Shown in pieces: positions 1-11,766 of a stretch of 64,000 nt of DNA; the stretch's first letter is position 1, and every line of letters starts with the position of its first letter. Location of the stretch: positions 15,017,142-15,081,141 of the forward strand of contig NC_063171.1 of the NCBI RefSeq assembly GCF_023159225.1, written 5' to 3'. Made by a program: the position numbers and the translations under genes. The stretch comes from Perognathus longimembris pacificus. Lineage: Eukaryota; Chordata; Mammalia; Rodentia; Heteromyidae. Under the pieces are notes generated by a model that saw only the letters and a program-made list of their open reading frames with translations, did not search any database and was not told the origin of the DNA.

Positions 1-1175
1 TATGAGTCTCTTCTTCTTTTTTTAAGTCTTGCACAGGATCTGTCAATTTTATTTATTTTCTAAAAGAACCAGCTTTTAGTTTTATTTATTTGTTTAATGG
101 TCTTTCTATTCTCAATCAGATTTATCTCTTCTTTAATCTTTGTGATCTTTCTCCTCCTAATCGTTTTAGATTCAATTTTTTCTTGTTTCTCCAGTCGTTT
201 TATCTGTATCATGAGGTTACTTACTTGTTCTGATTCCATTCTTTTAATGTGTGCACTGAGGGCAAGGATCTTGCCCCTCAGCACTGCCTTTGGTGTTTCT
301 CATAAGTTTCTTAGTGATGTATTTTCATTGTCACTGTGGCTTATGAATTCGTTAATTTCGTCCTTAATTTGTTCTGTGACCCATATGTTAGATAACAGAG
401 AGGGGTTTAGCCTCCAAGTGTTTGCGTAGTTTCTGTGGTATCCTTTGTTATTGAGGGCTACCTTGATTCCACTGTGATCAGGTACAATACATGGGATAAT
501 GTCAATACTCTTGTATTTGCTGAGGTTCTTTGTGTGCACTATGAAATGATGTATTTTGGAGTATGTTCCATGGGCCGCTGAGAACAATGTGTATTGGGTC
601 TCTGTAGGGTGAAAAACTCTGTACAGATCTGTCAGATCCATGTGGGATATGGTGTTACTTAGGTCTTTGGCTCACTTGCTAATCCTTTGTGTGTGTTGGA
701 TCTGTCTCTTGGAGAGAGTGGAGTATTAATATCGTGCACTATGATTATATTTGGGTCTATCTTGGTCTCTAGTTCTGAAAGAATTTGTCTGATATATTTA
801 GGGCCTCTTTTGTTCATTGAGTATAAATTTATCACCATGATATCTTGATTTTGGATTTTTCCTTATATTAAAATCTAGTGTCCTTCTTTATCTTCTTGAA
901 CTGATTTTAATGAGAAGTCTAGCTTGTCTTAAATCAGGATGGCTACCCCTGCCATTTTGGTAGGTGCATTTGCTTGGAAGATCTTGCTCCATCCTTTCAT
1001 CCTTTCACAAGCCTGTTTTTGTCCCTTGCTGTAAGATAGGTCTGTTGAAGACAACAGATAGCATTTTTTTTTGTTTAAGTATCCACTCTGTCAGTCTGCT
1101 CCTCTTTATTGGAGAATTTATACCATTTATATTCAAAGAGATCATGGTTAGGTGTGTTTTATTTTCCCCTTCCAA
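1..1175 (-). pseudogene. L1 ORF2 5' part (endonuclease region), broken
   Basis: This is the apurinic-endonuclease end of L1 ORF2, the domain that nicks target DNA for target-primed reverse transcription. Open pieces remain at 300-641 and 60-284. Visible motifs include FHPTETQYT, the PDHSG segment (family SDH) and KDEINEFISH, all aligning with the ORF2 at 18026 onward. By alignment the ORF2 start codon at 1173-1175 is TTG instead of ATG, and the N-terminal 180 or so codons are frameshifted. The reverse transcriptase part lies beyond the window edge. Not functional. Confidence 0.85.
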
Positions 1176-1199
1176 TTCCCTGTTAGGCTGTGTTTCTTC

Positions 1200-2345
1200 T
1201 CCCTTCTTTCTTGTCTTTATTGAGCTGCTTTTCCTGTTGGGCTCTGGCTATTGTAGTTTGTTTCTGTTTCTTTCTAGAGGTTCTGTACGTTTTCCCTTGG
1301 GTGGGGTTCCCATCTCAGAATTCGCTGTAAGGCTAGTTTTTTGTTCACATATTCCTTTAATTCCTCTTTGATATGGAAAGATCTGGTGTTTTCCCTCGAC
1401 AGTAAATTCTAATTTTCTGAGTATCTAATTCTGGGTTGGCAGTTGTTGGCCTGGAGGACTTGCATTGTGTTCTTCCAGGTTCTTTGTGTGTTGTAAGTTT
1501 GTGTGGAGAGTTCTGCCATGATTCTGATATTCTTTTTCCATTGTAATATAGTGCTTTCTCTGTTTTGTCTGAATTCAAAATATGTTCCTTATTGTTGAAC
1601 TCTGAGGCCTTGATTATAATGTGTCTGGGGGTGGTTCTTCTAGGGTCCATTCTGCCTGGTGTTCTGTATGCTTCTGTTATTTGGGTGAGGTTTGCCCTTT
1701 TGAGATTGTGGAAATTCTCTGTAATAATTCTATTGAATATGTGTTGTATACCTCTGCCCTGATACTCCTCTCCTTCATCTATTCTGACTATATGCAGATT
1801 ATATCTCTTCTCCCTGTCCACTATCTCCTGGCTTAGTCTGACCTGGAGTTTGATAGTTTCTTGGAGTGTGGTAATTTTCTGGTCCTTATCAGCTGAATCA
1901 TCATCCAAAATAATGACTAGAGATTCAATATGATCAATTCTTTGTGATGTGGCTTTGAGTGTGGTTTGCATCGGGGTGAGTGAGCTGTTTATGGTTGCCA
2001 GATCAGCTCTCATTATGGTAATTTCTTCTTTTAATGAGTTGTGTTTTGAATTAAATTTTTCATGCATTTTGTTTCTCAGGATGTTAAGGTCTTCTTTAGT
2101 GGCAGAGTAGACTGTATTTTTGCTTCCATTTGTTTCTTGACTTCCTGAAGGTCTTACGAGACGTTCATTCTAAATTCCTGGAATTGTTTTCTGAATTCGT
2201 TCCTGAGGCTTTCGATCATTTCTGCTATCTTAGCTTCAGTTGTTTTTTGATTCTCCATCTCCTCTTTATTCATACTGCTTTTTGGAGCTGGCGAGTTGGC
2301 TTGACCTTTCATAAAATTTGTAATATTTCTTTGTGATTTACACAT
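1200..2345 (-). pseudogene. L1 ORF1 (RNA-binding ORF1p), frameshifted
   Basis: ORF1p is a trimeric coiled-coil nucleic-acid chaperone that coats L1 RNA. The start at 2343-2345 (minus) aligns with the ATG used by the intact ORF1 at 16811: both continue with KSQRNIT and then KGQANSPAPKSS. The first open block runs to about 2154 and the second covers 1357-2067, so at least one frameshift or stop separates them in the coiled-coil region. The second block holds the RNA-recognition-motif part (RYNLHIVRIDEG, EAYRTPGRMDP). The C-terminal domain is also disrupted. Only one copy of the 14-residue coiled-coil unit that is doubled in the 16811 copy can be seen. Confidence 0.85.
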
Positions 2346-2727
2346 CTGGAGTGAAGCATTTATGGATCGCTTCCTGCACTTCCTTTCAGGGGCCTGTAGG
2401 TGGTGGCCTTGGCTTGGCTTTGTGCTGGTTCCCACTGGTCCACCAGCGGGGACTTGTTTGTATCCTGGCTCCGGTTTGATATCAGCTGTTGAACCTCACT
2501 GCCCTATGGGTGAGCATGACCCTCTCAGTTGTTGTCAAGGCGATTACCCTCACTGCAGTTAGAGATGGGTAGGTTCTGTGGCTTTCTCTGTGGGACCTTG
2601 CTCTGCCACTGTACTGTGCTGACAGTTGTGGGCCCCTGTTGGGGGTTCACGGGTTGCTGATTCAATGTGGTGTAGATTCTTTCCTCACTAGTTGCTGTGG
2701 GTCAAGAGAGCTTGCCTCTCACATTGA

Positions 2728-2880
2728 GTATTGCTGCTGAGGGGCAGCTCGCCCACCTATGCGGAGTGCTCCTGTCCAGGTATTGCTGTTGAGAGGTGTC
2801 TTGCCCACCTGTGCAGAGTGCACATATCAAAACAGGCATTGCTGGTGGGGGTTCAGCTTTCCCACCTGTGCGCTACTATG
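2728..2880. repeat. Degenerate ~50-55-bp tandem units in L1 5'UTR
   Basis: Three successive units begin with 'tattgctg' or 'cattgctg' and carry 'cccacctRtgcg/a' in their middle: roughly 2728-2779, 2780-2834 and 2835-2880. A weaker fourth unit may precede them (2690-2727). They resemble promoter repeats in some L1 5'UTRs but are much shorter than the ~200-bp mouse monomers. Confidence 0.55.
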
Positions 2881-3554
2881 GGGGAGTGGCTGTGGGACCC
2901 TCCTGCAAGAAAGCTGACCCATGCGGGCCCTCTGGGGGGGGTGTGCATGTGAGTTTTTGTGCTTCTTTTGGGGGGTGTGCTGCCCCAGATTGTTGGAAGG
3001 TGCTTGTGCACTCTCGTGAATCTGCTGTGGGGGTGGTAACTGTGGCCCCCAGCAGGTTCAAGTGTCTGGGCATGGGTTGGTGCCCATGGACTCTGAGCCT
3101 CTGCTGTGAGGCAGTTGTGTACTTGGGCCCGGGTGACCCTGCTGGACTGGTATTGCACACCAGCAAGCCTTCAACTGTTGTTCAAAATCCGCATGGACCA
3201 GGGCGCCTCAATGGAGGTCAAATTTCTACCAGTCCCCAGGTCCTTCCTGGGCGGGGGCTGCTGTGGGCAGATTCAGGCTCCCCAGTTGGGGCTTTGGGGG
3301 ATGCTGGCCTAAGGTGGCTCCTGGCCACTTTTTTGGGCGCTGCTCCACCTCTGCTAGCTCCTGTGTTCTCCCAGGAGCTGTGGGGTCCTAGAGCCACCAG
3401 ATATGGGGCTCTTTTCTTACCTCAGGTGAGGAAGAGGAGGGAGGGAGCTCTAGTTTCTTTGTCCCCTTGTGACGAGCTCTGTGTCAGAATTAGGGTCTCT
3501 GAAAGAGCTGATCTCCCATTTGGGGGGGGAGGCAATGGGGAACTTACTGGTCCT

Positions 3555-3558
<4 letters not shown>

Positions 3559-3613
<55 letters not shown>
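3559..3613. repeat. (TG)n microsatellite
   Basis: Uninterrupted TG dinucleotides, about 27 units, inside the 5'UTR of the minus-strand L1. The full-length L1 at 15673 lacks such a tract. Confidence 0.98.
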
Positions 3614-3616
<3 letters not shown>

Positions 3617-4142
3617 GTACTGCTGTGGGCTTTTCTGGGCTGGGGTGTGGCGATTGTTTGGTGGCGGCAGTGGTCCCAGCTCTCCACATCCAAGGTGCCT
3701 GGTTCCCTTGCTCTTGTCTGATCCCAGCAGTTCGCTTCCACGCTGCTGATCCCACACGGCTGTCTGCCTGGGTCCAGTCTGCGCAGTCTGGGGTCCATGG
3801 AGCTCCTGATTTCTGGTCTCTGTACTCATGGCAGGAATTTTCTGCTGTTGCTTCTGTGGTCACAGACAATCTGTGGTTCGTTTGCCGGCGCCAGGACTGC
3901 TTTCCCAGCCTGGCCCTGTTCAGGCCAGGGTTGGGAGGGTTATATCGGATATTTTCTGACTCCATGTAGATTACAGGCTTTGCTTTCTTTGTTCTTTTTC
4001 ATTTACTGTGTTTCTCTGTTTGTTCTGGTAATTGGTTTTGCCAGCCTCTTGATGAGCCATTGGGTGTTGGAGTTCACAGTTCACTATTTGGTTGGAGTGA
4101 GTTGGGGTGCCTCCCTATTGTGGCGGTGACATCTTCCTCTCT

Positions 4143-4520
4143 CTAGTATGAGTTTTTACAAGTCCTTCCATTTCCTTAGGAATGGTGCAATACCATTCTT
4201 TTTGACAGAGGCATAAAATTCCATTGTGAATATGCACCACATTTTCTTGAGCATTCATCTAGTGAGGGGTATCTGGGTTGATTCTATATTTTAGTGATGA
4301 CAAATTGTGCTGCTATGAACATAATTGTGCTTGTGGCTTTAGTGTGGTCTTGCTTGCAATCTTTTGGGAAGTTGCCCAATAGTGGGGCTGCTGGGTCATA
4401 GGGGAGCTCTATGTTTAGCCTTTTGAGGAACCTCCATACTGCTTGCCAGAGTGGTTGATCACTAAGTATACACCCCCACCAACAGTGTAGTAGGGTTCCC
4501 TTTTGACCACATGCATAATA
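4143..4520 (-). mobile_element. Older L1 fragment, ORF2 C-terminal end, antisense
   Basis: Minus-strand translation across 4284-4500 gives the L1 ORF2 C-terminal signature [10 protein letters not shown], then WRFLKRLNIELPYDPA and FIAAQF. The segment ends near 4520, where the reading loses similarity. The L1 above begins at 4142, so the younger copy appears to have landed beside or within this older piece. Confidence 0.85.
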
Positions 4521-5261
4521 CAGAAGGAAATCAAGGGTCATGAGTGCAAGAGCAAGGAAATAAACAGCTCCCAGACATGTGTTGTGATTCCCAAAATGTT
4601 CTATTACAAACATCCTTTGCTAAACCCCAAATAACGACTTTCTGACTTTGATGAATAAAATCTATGTATAAAATGGAAGCGGATGGAGATCATTGAGTCG
4701 CAAATTTCCTGGTTATCAAATTAAAATTCAAGCTCTTTAATTAATGTCAAAGCTCCAAATTTAAACACTATTATATTAAGAGTTACATATTATATAATTA
4801 TACTAATTAATTATATAATTATATTAATATTAATAATAGACAAATATTGATGCACTAATATTATTATAAAGGTGTTATTTTTTTAACCAATGAAATAGTA
4901 CAAAACATCTCCCTGGAATTTGGTGATAAATAAAGAATGCATACTTTAAAGCTCGATAGACATTATTTTTTAAATGTGCCATATTTAAAAGAAAATTAGC
5001 TTTTTCACTATTTCTTTAAAGTGAAACTAGTAATGATATATGGATTATCAGTATGATATTCTTATGACATTAAATGATATTAAATGCATATGAAATGGTT
5101 ATGTGTACCTGTTAGATATTTAATTAAATTAATTATTTTTGAATTTTTTTTCTTTATTACCTCCTAAGCAATTGATTCATTCCTGTTCTAGCAAGAAAAT
5201 TTTTATTAATGAAACAATGGTATACACAGAAAGAATTCAAGTGCTGTGTTCCTTAGAAAAA
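4521..5261. other. AT-rich interval, no gene seen
   Basis: Very AT-rich sequence with a TAAT/ATTA-rich stretch at about 4785-4850. No gene, SINE or L1 fragment is recognisable. Confidence 0.6.
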
Positions 5262-5555
5262 CTAACTCATAGAACAACAAAATGGATTTTTGGAAGCCAG
5301 TACTTGAGATATATGAAGAGGTTGGAGAGGTTAAGAGGATGGAGATAGACAAATGAAGAGAAGAACTGAGGAGAACACAGTCAAAATGTTCAATGTATAT
5401 CCCGTGGTAATAGGAAAATCAAGCTGAAGTTTTGGTTTAGGAGGGATGGTGTAGAATGATGAAATGGGTGATATCAATCAAGATGGGTTGTATTTATAAA
5501 TTGATTGTTCAAATGATAATCCCTTCGTATAACTACTAAAGATAATAGAAAAGAT
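5262..5555 (+). mobile_element. L1 3' end, type B 3'UTR
   Basis: Purine-rich 3'UTR ('gaggttggagaggttaagag') leading to 'atcaatcaagatgggttgta' and a run of A/T-rich sequence. It is homologous to the pieces at 6121, 25375 and 61990. I call this 3'UTR 'type B' to separate it from the 'gacaataaag' type A ends found elsewhere in the window. Confidence 0.6.
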
Positions 5556-5871
5556 AAAAAAGAGTGGGTTTGCTTATTTTTTTTCTACCTAGACCTCTAA
5601 TCTAAGGCTCCTGTACTCTAGAAGTCATCCAAATACTGTTTATGGTTTATGATTTTCATTCCATCTCTTCCCACGGAAAATAATACACAGAATTTTAAGA
5701 TAATATTTTTAAAATTTTCTATTTATTTGCATTTTATGGTTCCTGTTTATTTTGTGTTGCTATGTTATCATTTATTCTGTGATTGTATTGATTATTGAAT
5801 TTTCAAGTTCCATGCCTAAAAACTTTTTAAAAAATGTCCCATTTACACATCAATTGCATTTTTATATTTTA

Positions 5872-5914
<43 letters not shown>

Positions 5915-6120
5915 AAGACAACATCTTACTTAAACATAAGAAAACTTTTTGAGATGTGGGATAACAATTTCCTTGGCTCTTTGGGCCAAACATATGTTCT
6001 TGGCATCATACACATTCTCACCTCACATTCCAAGTCAAAGACTAATGAGATGTGAGCCATATCTAGCTTAATTTTTCTGGATGACTGACCTGGTTCAGGG
6101 AAATAAAGCACCAGGAAGTA
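5556..6120. other. AT-rich interval with (TG)n at 5876-5912
   Basis: Contains a TG microsatellite of about 18 units (5876-5912). Otherwise no recognisable element; small open frames have no family signature. Confidence 0.7.
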
Positions 6121-6385
6121 CGGATTAAAAAGCTCTGGAGTGAGGTCAAGGGGACAGAGGTAGACAATAAAAAGAAGAGTGAGGACTACGGACTACAGAC
6201 AAGAATCTAATATATATCCTACAAAATTAAGAAGAATTAAGGAAGGGGTGAGCAAGGGAAAGATGGGTGAGAATTTTGAAAGAGGTGACATTGATCAAGA
6301 TACGCAGTATTCACAAACTGCATTGCTGAATGACAACTCCGTTGTACAACTCTTTAAATATCCAAATAAAATAAATAAATAGTTC
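6121..6385 (+). mobile_element. L1 3' end, type B 3'UTR
   Basis: Shares the block 'gacattgatcaagatacg ... cacaaactgcattgctgaatg ... tacaactctttaaa' with the copies at 25375 and 61990, and ends in AATAAA-type A-rich sequence (AATAAAATAAATAAATAG). Confidence 0.7.
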
Positions 6386-6734
6386 AGAACAAAGTGTTCA
6401 TTACAAATATGCCCTCACACTTTCATGAAGCTTCAGAAATTTCTACTGGGTATGTCAGCTCCCCTCTATTGTTCCTTTCAAGCAGTACCACCTTGTATGT
6501 CAAACACCCTCATCCTAGCATACCAAAACTAATTTGCTTTGCAATTCTTACCCATAAATTCAGTATCTATGACTTTTACAAAATTTAGAAATCATTCTCA
6601 GAGGCAATAATAGTTTGAAATGCAAATAAGTAAATAAATACCAGAAACAGAATATTCCAAAGAAAAAAATCAATGATATTCTTAGATTTTTAGAGGTATT
6701 TCCTTTTAGTAATGTCCTTTCTGCTACTTGAGAT

Positions 6735-6737
<3 letters not shown>
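6386..6737. other. Interval with no gene seen
   Basis: AT-rich, no recognisable element. A 64-codon open frame here (6394-6588) has no family signature. Confidence 0.6.

Positions 6738-6782
<45 letters not shown>
6738..6782. repeat. (TG)n microsatellite
   Basis: About 22 uninterrupted TG units. Confidence 0.98.
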
Positions 6783-6784
<2 letters not shown>

Positions 6785-6824
6785 ACGTGCACGGCTATGT
6801 CTATATGCCTTGTCTAATCATTTT

Positions 6825-6975
6825 TGCTCCCATAACTTTCCATCACTTGAGCCACTACTATAACACTATATTTTGCGAATAGAGACTCCTGCCCAGATAG
6901 ACTTAGAAATACAATCTTTCAGGTCTTAGCTTCAGGAACAGTTAGGATTACAGACTGAGTCATTGCTTCATGGCT
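6825..6975 (-). mobile_element. Old B1-like/Geo composite SINE, antisense
   Basis: Weak antisense match: 'cacttgagccactac' (right monomer) followed by 'gactcctgcccagatagactt' and 'cttagcttcagg...ttaggattacagac' (left 7SL-like monomer). Highly diverged. Confidence 0.5.
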
Positions 6976-7674
6976 TTTTTCCTGATTAGATAATATTGGT
7001 TTAGTGTGCCAGAATCTTTGATTTGGAAATTGATACAAAATTCAGAAATATATATACAGTTTTCAGTAGATTTTCAGAATGTTTTCAAAGTGTCTAATAT
7101 AGTATACTACATAATTATGAAAATAGATACTCATAAAAATGATATAAGGACACTAACCCAGAAAAAATAATTTTTCTCTTGAATATGAAGAAAATACTTA
7201 AGAAAAAAATCAATAACTACAACATTAGCATTCACTCAATACAGTGATTCATAACTAATTCATTTTACGATCTCATCTGTATTTCTTTGACATGAGCAAA
7301 TAGAAATATATGGTTTATAATAAATAATTAATAAGTTTTATGTTTAATATATGTGACATTGATTTGATGTAATACCTTAGTGGTTCAATAATGCTGAATT
7401 CTCTGATTCAGAACTTTTTCAAGTTTTTATGGTCAAAAATAACTATCATAATTTTCCTTAAAAATACAGGCATTAAATCTATGATTAAATATAAAACATG
7501 CTTTGAAAAGAAAGATAGTCCTTGTTGCTAGCTTCAAAATAGATCACCTATGTCTTCATGAGATTTCCTCTCAAAATATCTTAAAAATAAGATTCTATTT
7601 AAAAATGAATAAATAAATAAAACAGTTTGGTGATGTTTGTAGAATAAAACAAAATCAGATGTTTCAAGACCTGA
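6976..7674. other. AT-rich interval, no gene seen
   Basis: No recognisable element; no open frame of interest. Confidence 0.6.
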
Positions 7675-7912
7675 CTTTTTTTCCAGATAAGGGGACTTGA
7701 ACTCAGAGACTAATCACTACCCTTGAGTTGCTCAACCCCTTCCCCTAGCCCAGGGTTAATGTTCCACCACAGCTCCAGTTGCTGGTCTTTTGGTAGTTCA
7801 TTAGAGATATGAATAACATGGATTTTCCTACACAAGCTGACTTTCAAATATGATCCACAGATCTCAATGTCCTGAATATCTAGGATTTCAGACATCAACC
7901 ACCAATGCTAGG
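7675..7912 (-). mobile_element. B1-like/Geo composite SINE, antisense, near full length
   Basis: On the minus strand the 7SL/B1-like left half ('gctgagat'-type block, here 'atctaggatttcag' on plus) is followed by 'ctccaattaac'-type linker sequence (plus 'tggtagttcattagagat') and then the Geo right half with 'agttcaagtcccct' at its end. Both halves align with the copies at 34168, 44015 and 52965. Confidence 0.75.
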
Positions 7913-8584
7913 TTTATCATTATACATGTATATGCACTTAGTTTATTTGGTTCTGTTATCATTTTTATTTTCCTGCATTGGGAACTGCTTTATTTTTTTA
8001 TCTCATGTTGCTTCCTAAAGAAAATGACAGGTGAATGAGCAATAAAGCATCAATATTCTTTGGCTCATAACTTGCTTTGGATTAAACAAAAATTTCCTCA
8101 AGATAAACAAAATAAGGTCACATGTAATCCACGATTAACCAAGATATTTTCAGAAAAGTATAAATCACTTGAAACTTATGAGCCAGTCTTAAAAGCTTAT
8201 GTCTGTATAAAGGATGTTGAACATTTGTTAGCAAGGAGCAATATGCAAAATAGAATAGTGAAATTTTAAATGTACTCTTACCTTACTTTTGGAACCTGAA
8301 CCCCCATTCATTACTTTACAATAAATACATAAATGAGTAAAAATAGCCTATTCATATCCACTGATTTCTTCTTAAAGAAACAACTGCAAGTACTTGTACC
8401 AGGCATATACATGTTTTGCAGTTTACCGTATACATAGGATGGTTTTTCAAACTGAATATTGCTAACTTTAAGAAATGAGAGGTAAAGTTACATTATATAT
8501 ATATTCTTATTAGTAGTTATATTGTGTTTATTATTTGTTGTAGCTATGGGTATCAAAAGTAAACTCTCTTCTGCATTTCTAAAA
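7913..8584. other. AT-rich interval, no gene seen
   Basis: Small open frames (for example 8060-8269) have no family signature. No repeat is recognised. Confidence 0.6.
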
Positions 8585-8665
8585 TTTATTTTAGTACAAA
8601 GGTGATATCCAGAGGAGTTCCAATTACATAGGTCAGGTAAGGAGAACATTACTTGTTGAACAGTG
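8585..8665 (-). mobile_element. L1 type A 3'-end fragment, antisense
   Basis: Antisense of the terminal 3'UTR: 'ttattttagtacaaaggtgatatccagagg ... ttacataggtcaggtaagga' in pieces, matching 9020-9080 and 12050-12125. Confidence 0.65.
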
Positions 8666-9007
8666 GCATCTTCTTAACCTTGGATTTTCCTAGCAAGCCA
8701 TTTTCAAATAAGGTCTGTATCTTATGGAGGTGATAGTAATACACGAATGCTGAAGAAATATTCCCTGATTGGATTAGGCCTAAGAAATTTAATAAATCTT
8801 GTCCTTAGGCCTTGACCTTCCTTAATCCTCAGACTTTTCCTTTCCTCCTTACATGAGACCAAAGGCTGAACTGATATCTTCTGAAATCATGTGTTAGAAC
8901 TAGAGAAAATAAATTGTAATCGACATAAATCTTTTGTCAAGCTTTACAATTCCCAATCCAGTTGCCTGATGTTTAAATATATGAGTGGACACATATTGAG
9001 GTTCAAG
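8666..9007. other. Interval with no gene seen
   Basis: No recognisable element between the two L1 3' ends. Confidence 0.55.
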
Positions 9008-10490
9008 TTTTTTCTTTTCTTTTTATTTATTGTCAAAGTGATATACTGAGGGGTTACAGTTCCATATGGAAGGCAGTGAGTAAATTACTTATCCAACTTG
9101 CTACCTCCTCCCTCAATCCCCCCCTACCTACCCTTTCCCCATCCCCCCACCCCGCCATGAGTTGTACAATTGTCTTACAGCATATAGCTTTGTAAGTATT
9201 GCTGGTATATTGGTTTGTCTCTTATCCTTTGTCTGTAGATTTTGATATTCCCTGTCCCTTCTCTAGTTCCAGTACACATATATAAAATATCCAGGGTACC
9301 AAAGTCAGTTACATCAGGGGTAAAACCATGGGGAAGGAAAAAAAAGGGGGCACAGCTTCACATGGCATGTTGAAAATAATAACAACTATGATAAACCACT
9401 TGTTTCCATATCTTGAAGTTCATTTTTCTTAACATCATCTTATGTGTTTATATGGACATAGTTATTGAGCTATTGTGATCTTCTGCTAAGATTATCCTAG
9501 ACATGTATTAATTATTCCCCATGAGGTAAACCATAGTCTATGTTTCTTTTGGTCTGACTCACTTCACTTAGTATGCTTTTTTCCAAGTCCTTCCATTTTC
9601 TGCCATTCTTCACTTAGTATGCTTTTTTCCAAGTCCTTCCATTTTCTGCCATTCTTTTTGATAGAAGCATAAATACATATGCTATGTACCACATTTTTTG
9701 ATCCATTCATCTACTGGAGAGCACCTAGGTTGGTTCCATAATTTAGTGGTGATCAAAGACCTGGAGGTAAAAACATATTCCCTGAAAACATTGCAGGAAG
9801 GAATACAAAATACACTTGGATTCCTTGGCATAGGACAAAATTTCCTTCATAAAGACCCAGAAACAACAAATCAAAGAAAGTTTGGGCAAATGGGATTAAA
9901 TCAAACTGCAGAAATTATGCACAGCAATGGACATAGCTTGCAAGATAAATAGAAAGCCAGCAGATTGGGAGAAGATCTGGCCATACAACAAACAGAGGCA
10001 TCATTTCTAAAGTATAGGTAGAACTCAAAAAATTAAATTCCTCTAAAACAAATCCTCAAAGAACCAACTGTCCCCTCAAAAATGACCTAAAAAGACACTT
10101 CTCTGAAAAGAAAGTGAGTATGGCTAAGAGACATATGAAGAAGTGTTCGACATCACTGGCTTTAAAAAAAAATGCAAATCAAAACAACATTGAGATTCCA
10201 CCCCACCCCAGGAAGAATGTCCATTAACAAGAAAACTAATAGTAACAGATGCTGGAGTAGATGTGGCCAAAAGGGAACCCTACTACACTGTTCATGGGAG
10301 TGAAAACATGTTCAACCACTCTGGAAAGCAGTATGGAGGTTCCTCAAATGCTAAACATAAGGCTCCCCTGTGACCCAGCAGCCTCACTTTGGGGCATCTA
10401 CCCAAAAGTTTACAAGCAAGTCCACACTACAGCCATCAGCACAACTATGCTCATCGTAGCACAATTTCTCATTGAGATTAGAGTTCTCTA
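9008..10490 (-). mobile_element. L1 fragment with internal inversion (twin-priming type)
   Basis: 9008-9755 reads antisense from a poly-T start through the type A 3'UTR into the last part of ORF2 ('gatccattcatctactggag'). At about 9755 the orientation flips: 9756-10480 reads sense through the preceding part of ORF2, including a GTL/WRFLK-like zone and LPCDPAASLWGIYPK, and ends at the codons for VAQFLIE. The sense part stops almost exactly where the antisense part begins in L1 coordinates, as expected for a 5' inversion during target-primed reverse transcription. Reading frames are broken. Confidence 0.8.
9565..9656. repeat. Perfect 46-bp tandem duplication
   Basis: 9565-9610 and 9611-9656 are identical by eye, each starting CACTTAGTATGC and ending TGCCATTCTT. 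It lies inside the antisense L1 fragment; homologous L1 copies in the window have the unit once. Confidence 0.95.
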
Positions 10491-11766
10491 TGGAACAGTA
10501 CTGTGTATCTGCAAAATGATTATGTTTCTAGACACCTGCTATATGACAATTGATGGATTGTAGTGTCTACAGAGTTCATTTGCTTTGGGTGCCTATATCT
10601 TGTCAGTAGGTTTCTACAGGCCCTTAATTTTGGTCTTCTTCTTGGAAATTAATAAATAATGGACACTCAATTTACCAATACATCTTATATTTAAGAAGTC
10701 AACGATATTATTATATAGAGTAGGTAGAAGTAACCTTAATTTAAATCTGTTGGCATGTTTTAGTATTTTATTTTGTCCAACAGCATGAAATATATGTTCA
10801 GTTAATATCAAAGACATTGGGATAAATTGTATTTTTCTTGAATTATTCAAGCTTGGTAAATCATCCTATTTATTGATAGAACTACTGTACATGGCTAAAC
10901 TGTTTATTATCAGACAATTATCAAATCATGGAAGTCTCAAAGTACCTCATTATTAGTCAACAGAAAATCATTTTAACTGAAGAAATTCCTTTTATGAAAT
11001 AAATCTGTACATCTGAAGGAACATTTCAAAATCAAATCATTGTTAAATGATAGTGATGATTTTCAGTTTTTGTAATTTGTGGGCTAGCTTATAATCAATA
11101 ATAAAATGTCTTTTATATTTACTAAATAAAATATACAATATAGTGAAATTAACTGTGGGTGTAGGTATGGATTGAAATTTAGTGATTGGATTTATTAGTT
11201 GGTTTCTAACTTTTATTCTCAGTCTCAGGTTTGTCATGTAGAAAATGAGAATAAGATTACTGCTTTGCTGCTCTGAGTGTGTACATGTAGTCTGATGGAA
11301 CAGTAGATTTTAGGCAAATCATTTTTACTTTAAAACTCATTAGTAACTTGTATAAATAACAGATACCAAATAAGAATTGGTAGAATAAAGGAACTCCTGC
11401 CTGTGGTCACAGGAATATGGACATCGCCTTGATTTTTAGTCATTAATTTATTACCACTTAAATTTCTTCAGTGAGCCAGTGAGTCTGGGTTATGTAAAGT
11501 AACAATTATAGAAAATATAAAGATGCTATTTGTTTTCTAAACTGTGTTCTTTTGGATTAAGTAACATTTATTGAACAGGTAAATTTAATGTTAGTTGTTA
11601 GCAATATGTTAGAAATCCTCATCTATTCAACACTTAACACCATAGTATTTACCAAAAAAAGTATATCACCAGTAGATATTTTAAATGAATAGTAACTCAT
11701 GGTTTAAAATGAAAATTATTTGAGCATTCATTAACATTTTTCTATTAAAAAGAACAATATTCCAAT
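10491..11766. other. AT-rich interval, no gene seen
   Basis: No recognised repeat; open frames under 80 codons without family signatures. Confidence 0.6.

Larger units (their letters stand above)
1..4142 (-). mobile_element. LINE-1, 5' portion, minus strand, cut by window start
   Basis: Reading the minus strand from about 4142 down, there is a GC-rich 5'UTR (2346-4142), ORF1 (about 1200-2345) and the start of ORF2 (below about 1175). The order and sequence match the full-length L1 at 15673-22293. The 5' edge is set by alignment with that copy: both share the opening AAGATG block followed by a short spacer and 'atagggaggcacccc' or a close variant (minus strand here). The 3' half and its TSD lie outside the window. 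The copy is decayed, with frameshifts in both ORFs, and has picked up a long TG microsatellite in the 5'UTR. It abuts or sits in an older antisense L1 piece (4143-4520). Confidence 0.9.
2346..4142 (-). promoter_or_regulatory. L1 5'UTR/promoter region, degenerate
   Basis: GC- and CpG-containing region upstream of ORF1, contrasting with the AT-rich surroundings. It is about 1.8 kb, longer than the 1.14-kb 5'UTR of the 15673 copy. The extra length includes a (TG)n tract (3559-3613) and degenerate repeats of about 50-55 bp around 2728-2880. Long plus-strand open frames here (for example 2796-3749) are by-products of GC-rich composition; I see no protein family in them. Confidence 0.75.

Noticed and set aside
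2796..3749. 317-codon plus-strand open frame
   Set aside because: It is antisense to a GC-rich L1 5'UTR, runs through a TG microsatellite and has no domain signature.
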